Assembly (NCBI GenBank): GCA_036346255.1
Contig: CM070633.1
Span: 18,848,001-18,912,000 of the forward strand
Source: Ampelocalamus luodianensis
Lineage: Eukaryota; Streptophyta; Magnoliopsida; Poales; Poaceae
Direction: 5' to 3'
DNA length: 64,000 bases
Shown: in pieces, positions 34,033 to 45,544 of the stretch
Layout of the letters: every line of letters begins with the position of its first letter
Numbering within the stretch: the first letter of the stretch is position 1
The notes under the pieces: generated by a model
Seen by the model: the letters and a program-made list of their open reading frames with translations, nothing else
Database searches by the model: none
What the model was told of the DNA's origin: nothing
Translations under genes and position numbers: made by a program

Positions 34033-34872
34033 GTTGAAGAAGCAGTTGAAGAGTTACTAGAAAAAGGTTATATTCGACCCAGTTCTTCACCGTGGGGAGC
34101 GCCAGTAATCTTTGTTAAGAAGAAGGATGACAACTTAAGGATGTGCGTGGATTATAGGGCCCCGAATGAAGTCACAATCAAGAATAAGTATCCTTTGCCG
34201 CGAATTGATGACTTATTTGATCGATTAAAGGAGCAAGTGTCTTCTCCAAGATTGATCTACGCTCGGATATCATCGGTGAAGATAAGACCATCGGATATCC
34301 CAAAGACAACATTCACCACTCGTTATGGTCTCTATGAATGTCTTTGTGATGTCATTTGGTCTAACAAATGCACCGACTTACTTCATGAACCGATGAACAA
34401 GGTGTTTATGAAATATCTGGATAAGTTTGTAGTGGTATTCATAGATGACATTCTTATTTACTCTAAAAATAAGAATGAACATGAGGAACATCTGAGGATA
34501 GTTTTGGACAAACTCAGAGAGCATCATTTATATGCTAAATTTAGTAAGTGTGAGTTTTGGTTAAAGGAAGTTGCTTTCTTGGGGCATGTAATTTCTGCTG
34601 GAGGAGTAACAGTGGATCCAGGAAAAGTTAGGGATGTTCTTAACTGGAGACAACTCAAATCAGTTCCAGAAATCAGAAGTTTTCTTGGTTTAGCTGGATA
34701 CTATCGTCGTTTTATTGAAGGCTTTTCGAAGATTGCAAAACCCCTCACCGAATTGCTTAAGAAAGAAAAGAAGTTTGAATGGACCTCTGCCTGTGAGCAA
34801 AGTTTTCAAGAGGTGAAGAAGAGGTTAACTCATTGCACGATGCTAATTTTGCGACATTCGGAAAAACTTTGA
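34033..34872 (+). pseudogene. pol: Element T reverse transcriptase
   Basis: An open frame from 34033 covers RT blocks LEKGYIRPSSSPWGAPV, RMCVDYRA (a following Leu-type position is Pro) and NKYPLPRIDDLFD. VFIDDILIYS follows, with catalytic Asp codons at 34444 and 34447, then FLGHVIS and FLGLAGYYRRFIEGFSKIA. The segment between the second block and the GLYECL block is poorly conserved (about 34230-34330), which suggests local damage. Stop at 34870. Confidence 0.92.
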
Positions 34873-35500
34873 GATTTTCTGCGATGCATCAAAACAAGGT
34901 CTTGGTTGTGTGTTAATGCAAGAAGGCAAGGTAGTAGCCTATGCATCGAGACAATTGCGTCCGCATGAGCAGAGTTATCCAACCCATGATTTAGAGTTAG
35001 CTGCAGTGGTGCATGCTCTAAATATTTGGAGACATTACCTTATTGGTAATCGTTGTGAGATATATACCGACCATAAAAGTCTTAAGTATATTTTCACTCA
35101 GTCAGATCTCAACTTAAGACAAAGAAGATGGTTAGAGCTAATCAAGGATTATGATGTTGGAATACATTATCATCCAGGCAAAGCTAATGTAGTAGCTGAT
35201 GCTTTGAGTAGGAAAAGCTATTGCAATAATATGTTGATAAAAGAAAGTCAGCCTGCTCTGTGCGAGGAATTTCAGCGACTCAACCTGGAATTAGTTGAGG
35301 AGGGTTGGGTGAACACCGTTGAGGTCCAACCAACTCTAGAAGATCAGATTATGAAGGCTCAAAAGGAAGACCCAGATGTCATGGAAATCAAGGTTAATAT
35401 GAGAAAAGGCAAAGCAGCTGGATTTTCAGAAGATGAGAGAGGCATTGTTTGGTTTGGAAAAAGAATCTTTATACCAAATCATAAGGAAATCAAAAATTGA
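34866..35500 (+). pseudogene. pol: Element T RNase H and linker
   Basis: Enters by a frame change around 34870. FCDASKQGLG has the first catalytic Asp at 34883, followed by LELAAV, YTDHKSLKYIF and NVVADALSRK, so all four acidic residues are present. The linker to integrase ends at a stop at 35498. Confidence 0.9.
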
Positions 35501-36787
35501 TTCTAAAGGAAGCCCATGAATCGCATATTCGATTCATCTGGAAGCACAAAAATGTACCAAGATCTTCGTGAGAGATATTGGTGGTCAAGTATGAGAAGAG
35601 AAATTGCCGAGTACGTATCTTTTTGTGATGTGTGTCGTGGATTAAAGTGAACATCGAGACCGCTGGATTACTTCAACCTCTAAAGGTACCGAATGGAAAT
35701 GGGAAGAAATTGGAATGGACTTTATCAACAGTCCGCCAAAAACAAAATCAGGTATGATTCAATTTGGGTTATTGTAGATCGGTTATCAAAGGTTGCACAT
35801 TTTATTCCAGTAAAGACTACCTACTCAGGAGACCGACTCGCAGAGTTGTATATGTCTAGAATAGTTTGTCTGCATGGGGTACCTAAGAAGATTGTATCAG
35901 ATCGAGGATCTCAGTTCACCTCCAGATTTTGGCAAAAACTGCAGGGAATTTTGGGCACCAACTTGAACTTCAGTACAGCTTACCATCCGCAGACAGACGG
36001 ACAGACTGAGAGGGTTAATCAAATTCTCGAAGATATGTTAAGAGCTTATGCTTTGTCCAATAGTACAAGTTGGGATGTAAGTTTGCCGTATGCAGAATTT
36101 TCTTATAACAACAGCTACCAGTCAAGCTTGCAAATGTCGCCATTTGAAGCACTTTATGGAAGGAAGTGCAGAACTCCTCTGTATTGGAATGAAACCGGAG
36201 AACGACAAGTGTTTGGGCCAGATGTTTTGAAGGAGGCCGAAGAACAGGTACAGAGGATTCGACAGAATTTGAAAACAGCTCAAACTAGGCAGAAGAGTTA
36301 TGCTGATAACCGCCGGCGAGATTTAGCTTTCGCACCTGGAGATTATGTGTATCTGAAGGTTTCACCTATTAAGGGAATGCGTCGTTTCCGAGTGAGTGGA
36401 AAACTTGTACCGAGATACATTGGACCTTTTCCGGTACTAGTCGAGAAGAGGAGAAGTAAACACAAGTTAAAGCTTCCACCTCGGCTATCAGATGTGCATG
36501 ATGTTTTTCACGTGTCTCAGTTGAAGAAATGCCTTAGAGTTCCGGAAAAACAGATGCCTCTAGAGGAAGTCGAGTTGAAGGATGATCTCACCTATCAGGA
36601 GTACCCTGTCAGAATTCTCGAAGAAGCAGAACGTCAGACCAGAAACAAGACTATTAAATTCTGCAAGGTGTAGTGGAGCAACCATTCAGAGAAAGAAGCA
36701 ACTTGGGAACGCGAAGAAGATTTAAGGACAGAGTACCCCAACCTTTTTCCCAGTCCATCCGAATCTCGGGGTCGAGATTCCTTCTAA
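35501..36787 (+). pseudogene. pol: Element T integrase with chromodomain-type C terminus
   Basis: The N-terminal H2C2 zinc region is broken over 35501-35650 (SFCDVCRG near 35620). The first catalytic Asp (MDF, 35718) is in a different frame from the rest. The second Asp (SDRGSQF) is at 35900 and the Glu (QTERVNQ) at 36008, giving exactly D-X35-E. The GKLVPRYIGPF landmark is near 36400 and VHDVFHVSQLKKCL near 36500. A chromodomain-like tail (YPVRILEEAERQTRNK) follows. A TAG at 36671-36673 stands where relatives have Gln, and the same frame then reads to a stop at 36785. The tail places T with Tekay/Del chromoviruses. Confidence 0.93.
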
Positions 36788-36797
36788 GGGGGGTAGG
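36786..36797 (+). other. Element T polypurine tract
   Basis: AAGGGGGGTAGG ends two bases before the 3' LTR and overlaps the pol stop codon. Confidence 0.85.
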
Positions 36798-36799
36798 TT

Positions 36800-38929
36800 T
36801 GTAACATCCCAAAATTCGCTTTCTTTAAAATTTAAAATTCAAATTCAAATCTCCAGAAAATTATTCGTTCCAATTTCTTGGTCCAATTTATTAATTTGTT
36901 GCACTTCTCTCTTTTTCTAAAAAAAAATAATAAATAAAAATTGGATTTCCCGTCGGGTCACCCATCCCGGGATTGCTCCCACACATGGCTCACTTAACTC
37001 CAAAGACATGCATGCATGCACTGCCAATGTGAGCTTTGCTTACAATTGTTTGTTCTCCATCTCCTATTGTTTTAACCTTTATACCCTTCTCTCTCTTCCA
37101 ACAGCTTTCTTCATCACGAGAGTCTCTCTCTCTCTATTGTTTTTCTTGCTAGCTCATCTCCATGACCGACCGCCTCCTTGCTGCCCAGACCCCCCGTCGC
37201 CACCTCCGGCCTCCGACGCTGCCCTCGCCGCCGGTTCCGGTCACCACCGCACCACTTCTCCTCCCCTCCCATTGATTTTGTGCAAACTGTAGAGCTTCAA
37301 ATTGCCATTAATGGCTGCCACCTTCTCTTTTCTCATTTCTTCTCATTCAAAGCTTTAAATTCGAAGGGAAACGGCTGCATTAACCTCTCCCATGATGCTA
37401 TGCCTTCATTGTGCAGCCCATCAGTGCACCACTACCATTTCATCCGTTTCCAAAGCGAAACGTCATTGCCGTGATGTCGTTATGCATGCTTCATTGCCTA
37501 CCGATGATTCGGCTCGATTGCGGCTATATAAGGGCATGCTATCTCTTCTTTGATCCTTTGCTTTCCCTCTAAGCTTTAGATTCTTGAGCATAGCAATCTC
37601 CTTTGTGATAGCTAATACCACCATTCTTCTTTGTTGTAAGCTTAGTAAGTCACCTCCTAGCCGAGCTCTACCTAGCCATCCACACGCCGGTCGGCCTCGG
37701 CCACCTTGTAATGCCAACACCTTGAGATTCTCCTTCGGCTGCATGCTTCTATTTTACTTCTTTGCGTAATGGTTTGCTTCTGTTAGTTTGAGAAGAACAT
37801 GAACAGTGTTAGCTACTAGATAATTTTTTCATACTCCGTTCTCTCTCTTCGGTTAGTCATTTCCCGAACCGACTACGTCGCCGCGTGCCCCTCGGCTTCC
37901 TCTTCACATCCCTGGATTTCGCTCCCCAAATATCGCCATTTTATTTTGTTCACTCTTCATGAACAGTGCCATGCAATGTATGTACATGCATGGTGTATGT
38001 ATACTTGGTTTTATTTTTTATTTTGGAGAATTGATTTTCTAGATTTTCGTTCGTTCTCATACGAACTCCGAATCCATCGATTCTTTCTCCTAAATTCATC
38101 TAAATTCATTCTCTACCTCCAGTATTTATTTTGTAATTTTTGGATTTTATTTATTTTCTGCTATTTATTTTGGTCCTTTGCGTGTGTGTAGAGTCCGACG
38201 TCGCCGACGCAAGTTTGGACCAACAGGAAGCTTTTACCTCCAACGTCACCGAAGGCGAGTCTCCTTTGACCACATTGAACCTATGATTTGTAAATCATGT
38301 TTCTGATTTTAAAAGTTATGCAATGCTATTTAAATGATAAGTTAAACTGTAGGTTGTTAGTTAAAAACCTAAAGTTTGCTACTATCATCCTTGATATTTG
38401 ATGTCCTGCACCTTTGTAACCCTAGTGTAGACATTCTGCATTATTGAATACAATTTTGCAGAATAGTTTATTACGGTAGACTTGCTTAGACATGCTTTAC
38501 GGCTTTATTTAACCTTTGGGGGAGAAAAACCATTATTTACCCTTTATGCTTTCTTTGGAAAATGTATGACATTAGGTAATGTCAGTGTTTGGAAAATAAA
38601 ATATAATGATGAAAGTATGTTTTAGACTTGGGTGGATGGTAAGATCAGGCAGGTGCAGCCAGAGCACGAGATCATGTATTGTGTTAGTTCCGCCCAAGTC
38701 ATATTAAGGACCGACGCTTGTGATTATTCAAACTGAGCACTACCGTACAACCACATGTCCAAAATGGGAACGGACCTGGCCAACTAATTAGCAAAATTTT
38801 GAGTCGGTTCTGTCATGGTTGTGTGTGCTGATTCACATGGCGCAAGAGGGGGCCAGGAAGGTGAAACCTTAGCGGGCAGAACCGAGTCAAAAGGAAGCTT
38901 TGTAAAAGCCTTATGATGGTCTCTCCTTG
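36800..38929 (+). repeat. Element T 3' LTR, first part
   Basis: Aligns with the 5' LTR from its first base to about its position 2,120, where E3 is inserted. The last five bases CCTTG (38925-38929) are the E3 target site. There are many 1-3 base differences from the 5' LTR near the TATA box (37480-37690), mainly at CTG/CAG-type sites. Confidence 0.93.
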
Positions 38930-41314
38930 CGTAGCACCCTGGCTATCCGGAAGCCAAGATGTCACCTAAAACATCTAACATACATCCATAATGCGGAAGA
39001 ATTTGAAACAAGTATATCAACTAAAGACAGCATTAAGTTAAACAGGATATGATGAAGGTATCCTTCCTTCACCTTTTAAGTTATTTAATTCGATCATCAA
39101 TAAAGAAGGTTCACACGCGATAATAAATCAACATCCATGTGGAGAAGGTATCCTTCCTTCACCAATTATAATTTAATTATTACAGTTCATCATCAACGAA
39201 TGTAAGATAAAACTAAATTTAATCTTGAACATTAATAGGATGATGTGAACGAGTAGTGCGTGTCTACTCCCTCCCAAGTGAGCCAACATCGGGGTTACCT
39301 AAAATAAACAAACAACGCAAGAGTGAGTCCATGACTCAGCAAGTGCTGATGAAAGAGAAAGAACACATATACAAACAGGACATCACCATTTAAGAATCAC
39401 GAACCTTGCATCAGTGAACACTTATGAAAACATGAAATGAATGAATGTAATCAGGATGGTGCACACATGCATATACAGGTATAGTGAGTGACACACCGTC
39501 GGTGTTCACTTAAGCCCGCACCTTAACAAAAGTGCGGGGATCCAAGTCCTATATGAAGAACGTTTCATATAGGTGTCCAAAGCTGCCCATACTGGAATTG
39601 ATGGGTCTTACGTGCCCATACTGGAATTGATGGGTCTTTCAATCCACTCCCGTGGACGGGACATGACAATGTCCAAAATTGCCCACGTTGGAATGGTGGG
39701 ACTTACAATCCACTCCCGTGGACATAACATGAATAAAAGGATGCATGATATGAACATGAATAGTGATAATACCATCTCTCAGTATATACTCCACATAATG
39801 AAAGAACATAACCAATTCAGCATCTCGGGTAACACAATATGTCACACTATATTCATGAAAACATTCACAATCATAACACTCAAAAGCAACAAAGTACTTG
39901 CCTTCCGCGTTGCGACGCGTTAGCAGGCAACGATGGCGCTCCCAAACCGGTAGCCTCATGGCCCTTGACAATTAAATAACCGAAATAAGAACAACATAGA
40001 ATCCAACCCGAATTAATAGTCTACAATACCCCCCTTGAACTCCCAAGGAATCACCATAAAACCTAATCTGAAAAACAGGCTGCAACCCAAAAACGTGTCG
40101 GGACAGCAGCACGAAAATGACAGTAGTTAATGACGTGGGACTCGAAATGAGATGAGTCCAGATCCTACCTCATCTTAACGAACATATCTATAACATTCAA
40201 GTTGATGAGATTTCCCAATTCGGCCAATAAACTTCTCTAATAAAGAAAACAAAACAGCAGCACAGCTTCTGTCTGAACAAACAGGACAGCAATACTAAAA
40301 CAACCATAACTTTTAATCTACAACTCCGAATTGAGCGTTCTTTAACAATCTGAAAAGTCTATGAAATTACCTACAATAAACTAGTTGGCACAACATTCAA
40401 ATTTTGCCTTTAACAAAAAGTGGCACACGGGTCAAACCTAAAGATAGAAACTGACATACAATCTGGACAGACTGACATACAATCTGGACAGTCACAAAGA
40501 AAAGTGCATAACTTTTGATCTATAACTCCAAATGAAGTGTTCTTTATCAATCCTGAAAGCTAGTGATATCACCTTCAAAATTTGTTATGGGCAAGACCTC
40601 TGAATCACCCTCTAACTAGGCCATAAATCAACCTATACAGAGACTGCTAATTCTCGTCAGGATTCTGGACAGCAGATAGTAAATCTATCATAACTTTTGA
40701 CTTGAAAGTCGGAATTCAGTGTTCTTGGCGGCCACCGAAAGCTAAGATCAATATCTACAAAACTCTAGGAGATGGACAACCCAAATTAGGCCTCTAAGAT
40801 CACGAAACAGGCCACGCAACATTCAGGACAGAACTGAAATTCTAACGGGAGCAATTCAATCCAATCAAACTAATCGAATTCGCATCTGAAACAACCTAAA
40901 CAGCGAGGGAAATCGATCATTACCCTTGTAGAACCATCGGAGATCGCTTATCAAATCCCACGAAGAAATTCTCCTTCAATCCTCTCTTCCTTCCTCTTCT
41001 TCTTCTTCCCACGGTCGGCCACAAGCAGCAGGAAAGATGGCGCCGGGCAGAGGAGGAGCAGCAAGCAGCGGCGAGGCATCAGAGCACGCTGCCATGTGTA
41101 GCACGGCGGCTACTGTAGCAAATGGGGCTAGGGTTTGGTCCCCTCCTCCCTTGCCTTCTAATGGGCTGCGGCCCACTCATGGGCCTTGGGCCACTATGGC
41201 TGGCTCCTCTTCTCGAATATGGGTTGGCGGCCCATACTTCTCCTAAAATTCTGAATTTTAACTTATTTCCTCTCTAATCTTACAGCATTCGATATCGAAT
41301 AATCGGGTATTACA
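38930..41314 (-). repeat. E3 3' LTR (2,385 bp)
   Basis: Pair of 45545-47931. It ends GGGTATTACA before the polypurine tract. It carries the hairpin cluster, repeated CATAACTTTT units (for instance near 40308, 40508 and 40687) and a telobox on the sense strand (41128-41136) next to a TACTGTAGCA motif. Confidence 0.93.
39473..39722 (-). other. LTR hairpin cluster, E3 left copy
   Basis: H1 AGTGA/TCACT (39487-39510); H2 CCCGCAC/GTGCGGG (39515-39538); H3 CCTATATGAA/TTCATATAGG (39548-39573); H4 CCCAT/ATGGG (39586-39605); H5 CCCAT/ATGGG (39615-39634); H6 TCCAC-TCCC-GTGGA (39643-39656); GACAT/ATGTC (39660-39673); H7 CCCAC/GTGGG (39682-39700); H8 TCCAC-TCCC-GTGGA (39709-39722). Confidence 0.88.
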
Positions 41315-41327
41315 TTCTACCCCCCTT
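41315..41327 (-). other. E3 polypurine tract
   Basis: The sense strand reads AAGGGGGGTAGAA, next to the 3' LTR. Confidence 0.82.
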
Positions 41328-44300
41328 AAATAGGATTCGACCCGAATCCTCACACCGACCTACGCGAAAGGTCAGTTGCAACTAAAAATTAATAACAGTA
41401 ACATGTACTCGATATGAACAAATCGAATAATGCTCGTGCATGCGAGCCTCCAGCTCCTAAGTGGCCTCTTTCTCGGACTGAGGACACCACAACATCTTGA
41501 CGCAAATCGACATCTGTCTTAACACTCGTCCCGACACTTCCAGCTATACTCATCGGACGAGACTCGAAGGTAAGATCCTACTCGATGGTCAACGTTGTTA
41601 ACGAATAACAAACTCGGATCTCCCGGTACTCACTCCACACCAAATGAAACCAAAAGTGAGTACAACGTGTAGGAATCGAGGCGGTCTTAGCGAACGCAGC
41701 GACTATCGAAAACAACCCAATGAACTGGGGTTAACCTTCTCCTTGAAGTCGAACCACACAACAAGCACATAGAGCACGGAAATCTTGTTCCACCTCTCCA
41801 TTGAACTCTTCACCGAACAAGGATCACCCTCTTTAACAGGAAACATACAATCGAATTCTTTTAAACAAACTCTTTTACCGCAAAACACATCTGAATAAGA
41901 AAAATTCACATCACAACTATACGTTACGGTGAGTCATGAAGAGTAAAATCCAAATCAATTTCATCAAGAAAACCTTTCCACTTTCCAAGTGGCAAATTGC
42001 GAATAAACGTCCACGAAAGCCAAAGGGAGATCACTTGAACGCTCAAACCAAAAACTTCTTTTGTTTTGCTGAATTGGAAAGAAGCAAACATGCCAACACA
42101 ACACCAACTCACCATGCAGAAGACACGATCAACAACATAAAGCTCAAATGAGTAACAAGAAAACGCTTCAATACCCAAGGTAACATCCTTTTTTCAATTC
42201 CTCTTTTAGGAATAAAATTTCTCTCAGACATTGGAATTGAATTCATCGCATACCACAGGGCTCAAACCTCTTAATTTAACAACCTCAAATTAGGCTTAAA
42301 CCGAAATACATCATCCACACCTTTGTGGAGAGACTCTATTGATTCCACTGAACACTCTGGACCACTCCTTCAGCCGATGACATTAATTTGATAGAAGGCA
42401 CCAAAGCCCTCAAAACCCATGCAATCTCATCACCTCCAACTTTCAAGAATATCACATCGAATTTTGATTACACACTGATGAACTACAACAAAAGGGTTCT
42501 ATCGACAATCATTCCACTACTCGAGTACTCGGTTTTCTATCTCCTCTACACACCAATCTTTGGGTGACCAAAGTTTAGTATGAAAGCGGAAAGCCCAAAT
42601 TTAACCTCCGAGACCTCTACAACGAATTCCTCTTATAACAAATAGTGAAATCATCGGATTAAATCTCTATGATCCCCACAATTCCGATATACTCACTCAT
42701 TGACATCATCAGAATCACTCATACCACATCGCGATACTTTCAATAGTGTTCTTGTATAAAATTGATTACGATTTCCATACATTTGATAATCCCCAACATT
42801 TCAACATGAACCAAGGTTACGGAACTACACTATACCATAGGTCCTACTTAGTCGAACAATATACGATTTTACCTCGAAACCAAACATTCCATCTGAATCA
42901 ACTTCCTCCAAGAGATTCAGTCAAAACCAACTCATCTTCTATTACTACTCCAATAGTGGGTAGCAAAACTCACCCCTACAATCACTTAACCACCACCAAA
43001 CAAACAACAACTTACGAGTTGTAAAACTTTCTGACACAAACGGTTGATCCTTTCTCAAAAGAAAGAGGCGAATAAGAACAAATTTCACCACACAGGAAAA
43101 TGTTCTGCTCACGGTGAGCACAAAACCAAAAGAAATAATCTGTAATAAAGATCGGAAAAGCGAAAGTTGAGTTCACGGAGGGCACGCATCCTCGAAAGGG
43201 AATAGCAAATAACCACTAATAAGAAAAAATGACATTGCGATTGAAACTCGACAACTCTTGAGTGAAAAGAGTAAAAGTTTATGAACAATTCGAATAACTA
43301 CAAGTTACAAAACTTGACTCAAATTCTCAAATAATCTCAGCCACCAAACTCGAGACATTTCCAATTCTGAGTTTTCAAAGCGCAAGTAGATTATTCTCCT
43401 CTTAAAGGAACCAACATAAGTTCTTTGATTGCAACCTCACGTTGCCAACTCGGACAAAGAGCCTTTAAAATTAAATCACACAAATCTCTTAAGAAGCAAC
43501 AGACAATCCAATACCTTAATTTATTTAAAATAATTTCAGCTACGGATGATTCATGGGCTCAAAGAAAATATCACGAAAGCTAAACTTGAATTATTCTCAT
43601 CGAACGATATCACCAAAGGCGATCAAATTACTATGGGTATTAACATCAATTTCACAACAACAATTAGAAAACACTTCAAAAGACCCACGTGAAAAGAATG
43701 AATTGATTCTTTCTCAAAAGAAGAGACAAATGGAAACGATTTTCACCAACTAGAAAACTCATCCACCACTCTTGAACACGGGACCAAGGAAGAAACCAAT
43801 TAAGCAATAAACTTATAGAACATAAGTGGAGTCCACAGTTGAACACTTAAGCCTCACAAGAAGAGAATATCGAACCCAATGAGATAAGAACAAATAAGTA
43901 CTCGAAATCAAAGCACTTGCATTACTGAAGAACCATTATAACTTTGCAACATATCGCTACTCGATAAACTTCATTTACCACATAAAGCTTGAACCCCCAA
44001 AGGATCATGAACACAAAACTTAAAATTTGATCATTTAGGAAATATCACCATAGGTGATCAAATTACTATAAGAGTTAACCTCTTTCTCCCATTTTGACGA
44101 TTCAAAACATCGACAACATATACTAGTACCAAGAATCATCAAACTTTATTACTCCATCCTAAAACTTCCCAAAGGAACACAAACAAAAGGTTGAAACAAA
44201 TTTATTATAACAAGACTATGCTAAGCAATAACAATATCACAAGGCACGATATCAAAGACTACTTACGAAATTCGTCTACTCCACTGTGGGTGTTGCTCTA

Positions 44301-45531
44301 CACCTTCTTTAGCGCTCAAAAACAAATGATGATTGTATTAATCATGTATGAACATACGGTACTAATTCCATTTGCAAACACATAACCATATATAAACATA
44401 GAAATCATTTCAAAACATGATTAAAGATTCACTAACATAATTTTCTATAAACAAGGTTTCCGAATCGATACACAAGCACCCATCAGGTCCTTTATACAAG
44501 TTTCAACAATTTTAGCATACCATGGAATAGATAAATCTAGCTCTTATGTAAGATCTATAGGTTACGAGCAGATATGGGCAGTCTTTATTTAACATACTGA
44601 CATGTATCAAATACAAGGATATTTCAAATTAATCAATTTCACCTTCATAGATGGTAGTTAAGAATAACCGATTTGCACCATGCTAATAACCCAACTTGAT
44701 AACTCATATCGTAACAATCTATTCGCTTAGTTATAACTTCTCATTTTAAGCATGACAAGACATCACAAAGGATTCTAACACCTTCTGACAAAGAGAGACT
44801 TCAAACCTCAACGCTCAAGTAATCCAAAAGAAACGCATAAAGCCAAAGCTTTTCGAGCAAACGAACTTACAGCAGAAACTCTCACTAACCAAGCTATCAA
44901 GCGAGTAAATGAGTCATTCTTTTTCAATGAGAAAGAAGGAGCAACCAAGAAAACATCAATCTTGCCAATTGACAACGATCATAAGTAGTAAAAGCAACTC
45001 AACGATAAAAGCAATAATTGTTTGAGAGAACCAAGAGGATCTATGGAAAACCATAACTATCATGGACCACAAACCCGGAGAAATTCATCAACCACCACAG
45101 GACAAGAATTGCCAAATTCGAAATGAAAGAAGAGAACAACTTTCTAAAGTAACTCATACTTAGTACCAAACGATGATACTGGGTAACTACTCCTCTAACC
45201 ACGTCTTTGCGAGCGGTGGTGTAACACAGTGAATCGGAGTAACAACCACGACCTCCACTTCTTATCATCCGTTAACAACACGCTTCACCAAAATACTCAA
45301 TTATGAATATGCAGGATCATCTCACGACAATCAAAGTATTAGTTCATAGATAATGAATATCATAGTAGATCATAGATTAACAACAAGAAAGATAATACAA
45401 AAGCAACTCAACAATTGCTCAACGAATGAAACATAACAATAGAAATGCGGAAGCAATAGATTCCCAACCCCACCTCATCGTACACGGTGTGTCATTTTAA
45501 TGTTCTTCTATTAACCACGGACCTAAAGCCC
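41328..45531 (-). mobile_element. E3 internal non-coding region
   Basis: Near 41431-41489 the sense strand still reads SEKEAT, stop, ELEARMHEH, a remnant of the integrase C terminus with Trp changed to a stop. The rest is A-rich on the plus strand with no coding signal. Two diverged blocks about 440 bases apart (near 43605 and 44040) both end in ATCACC-N3-GGYGATCAAATTACTA. The leader before the PBS has a degenerate form of the GTGCAC palindrome. Confidence 0.82.
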
Positions 45532-45542
45532 GCTCGATACCA
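45532..45542 (-). other. E3 primer-binding site, one base short
   Basis: Plus strand GCTCGATACCA, where the other elements have GCTCTGATACCA. The missing base is in a CTG context, like other losses in the window. Confidence 0.75.
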
Positions 45543-45544
45543 AG

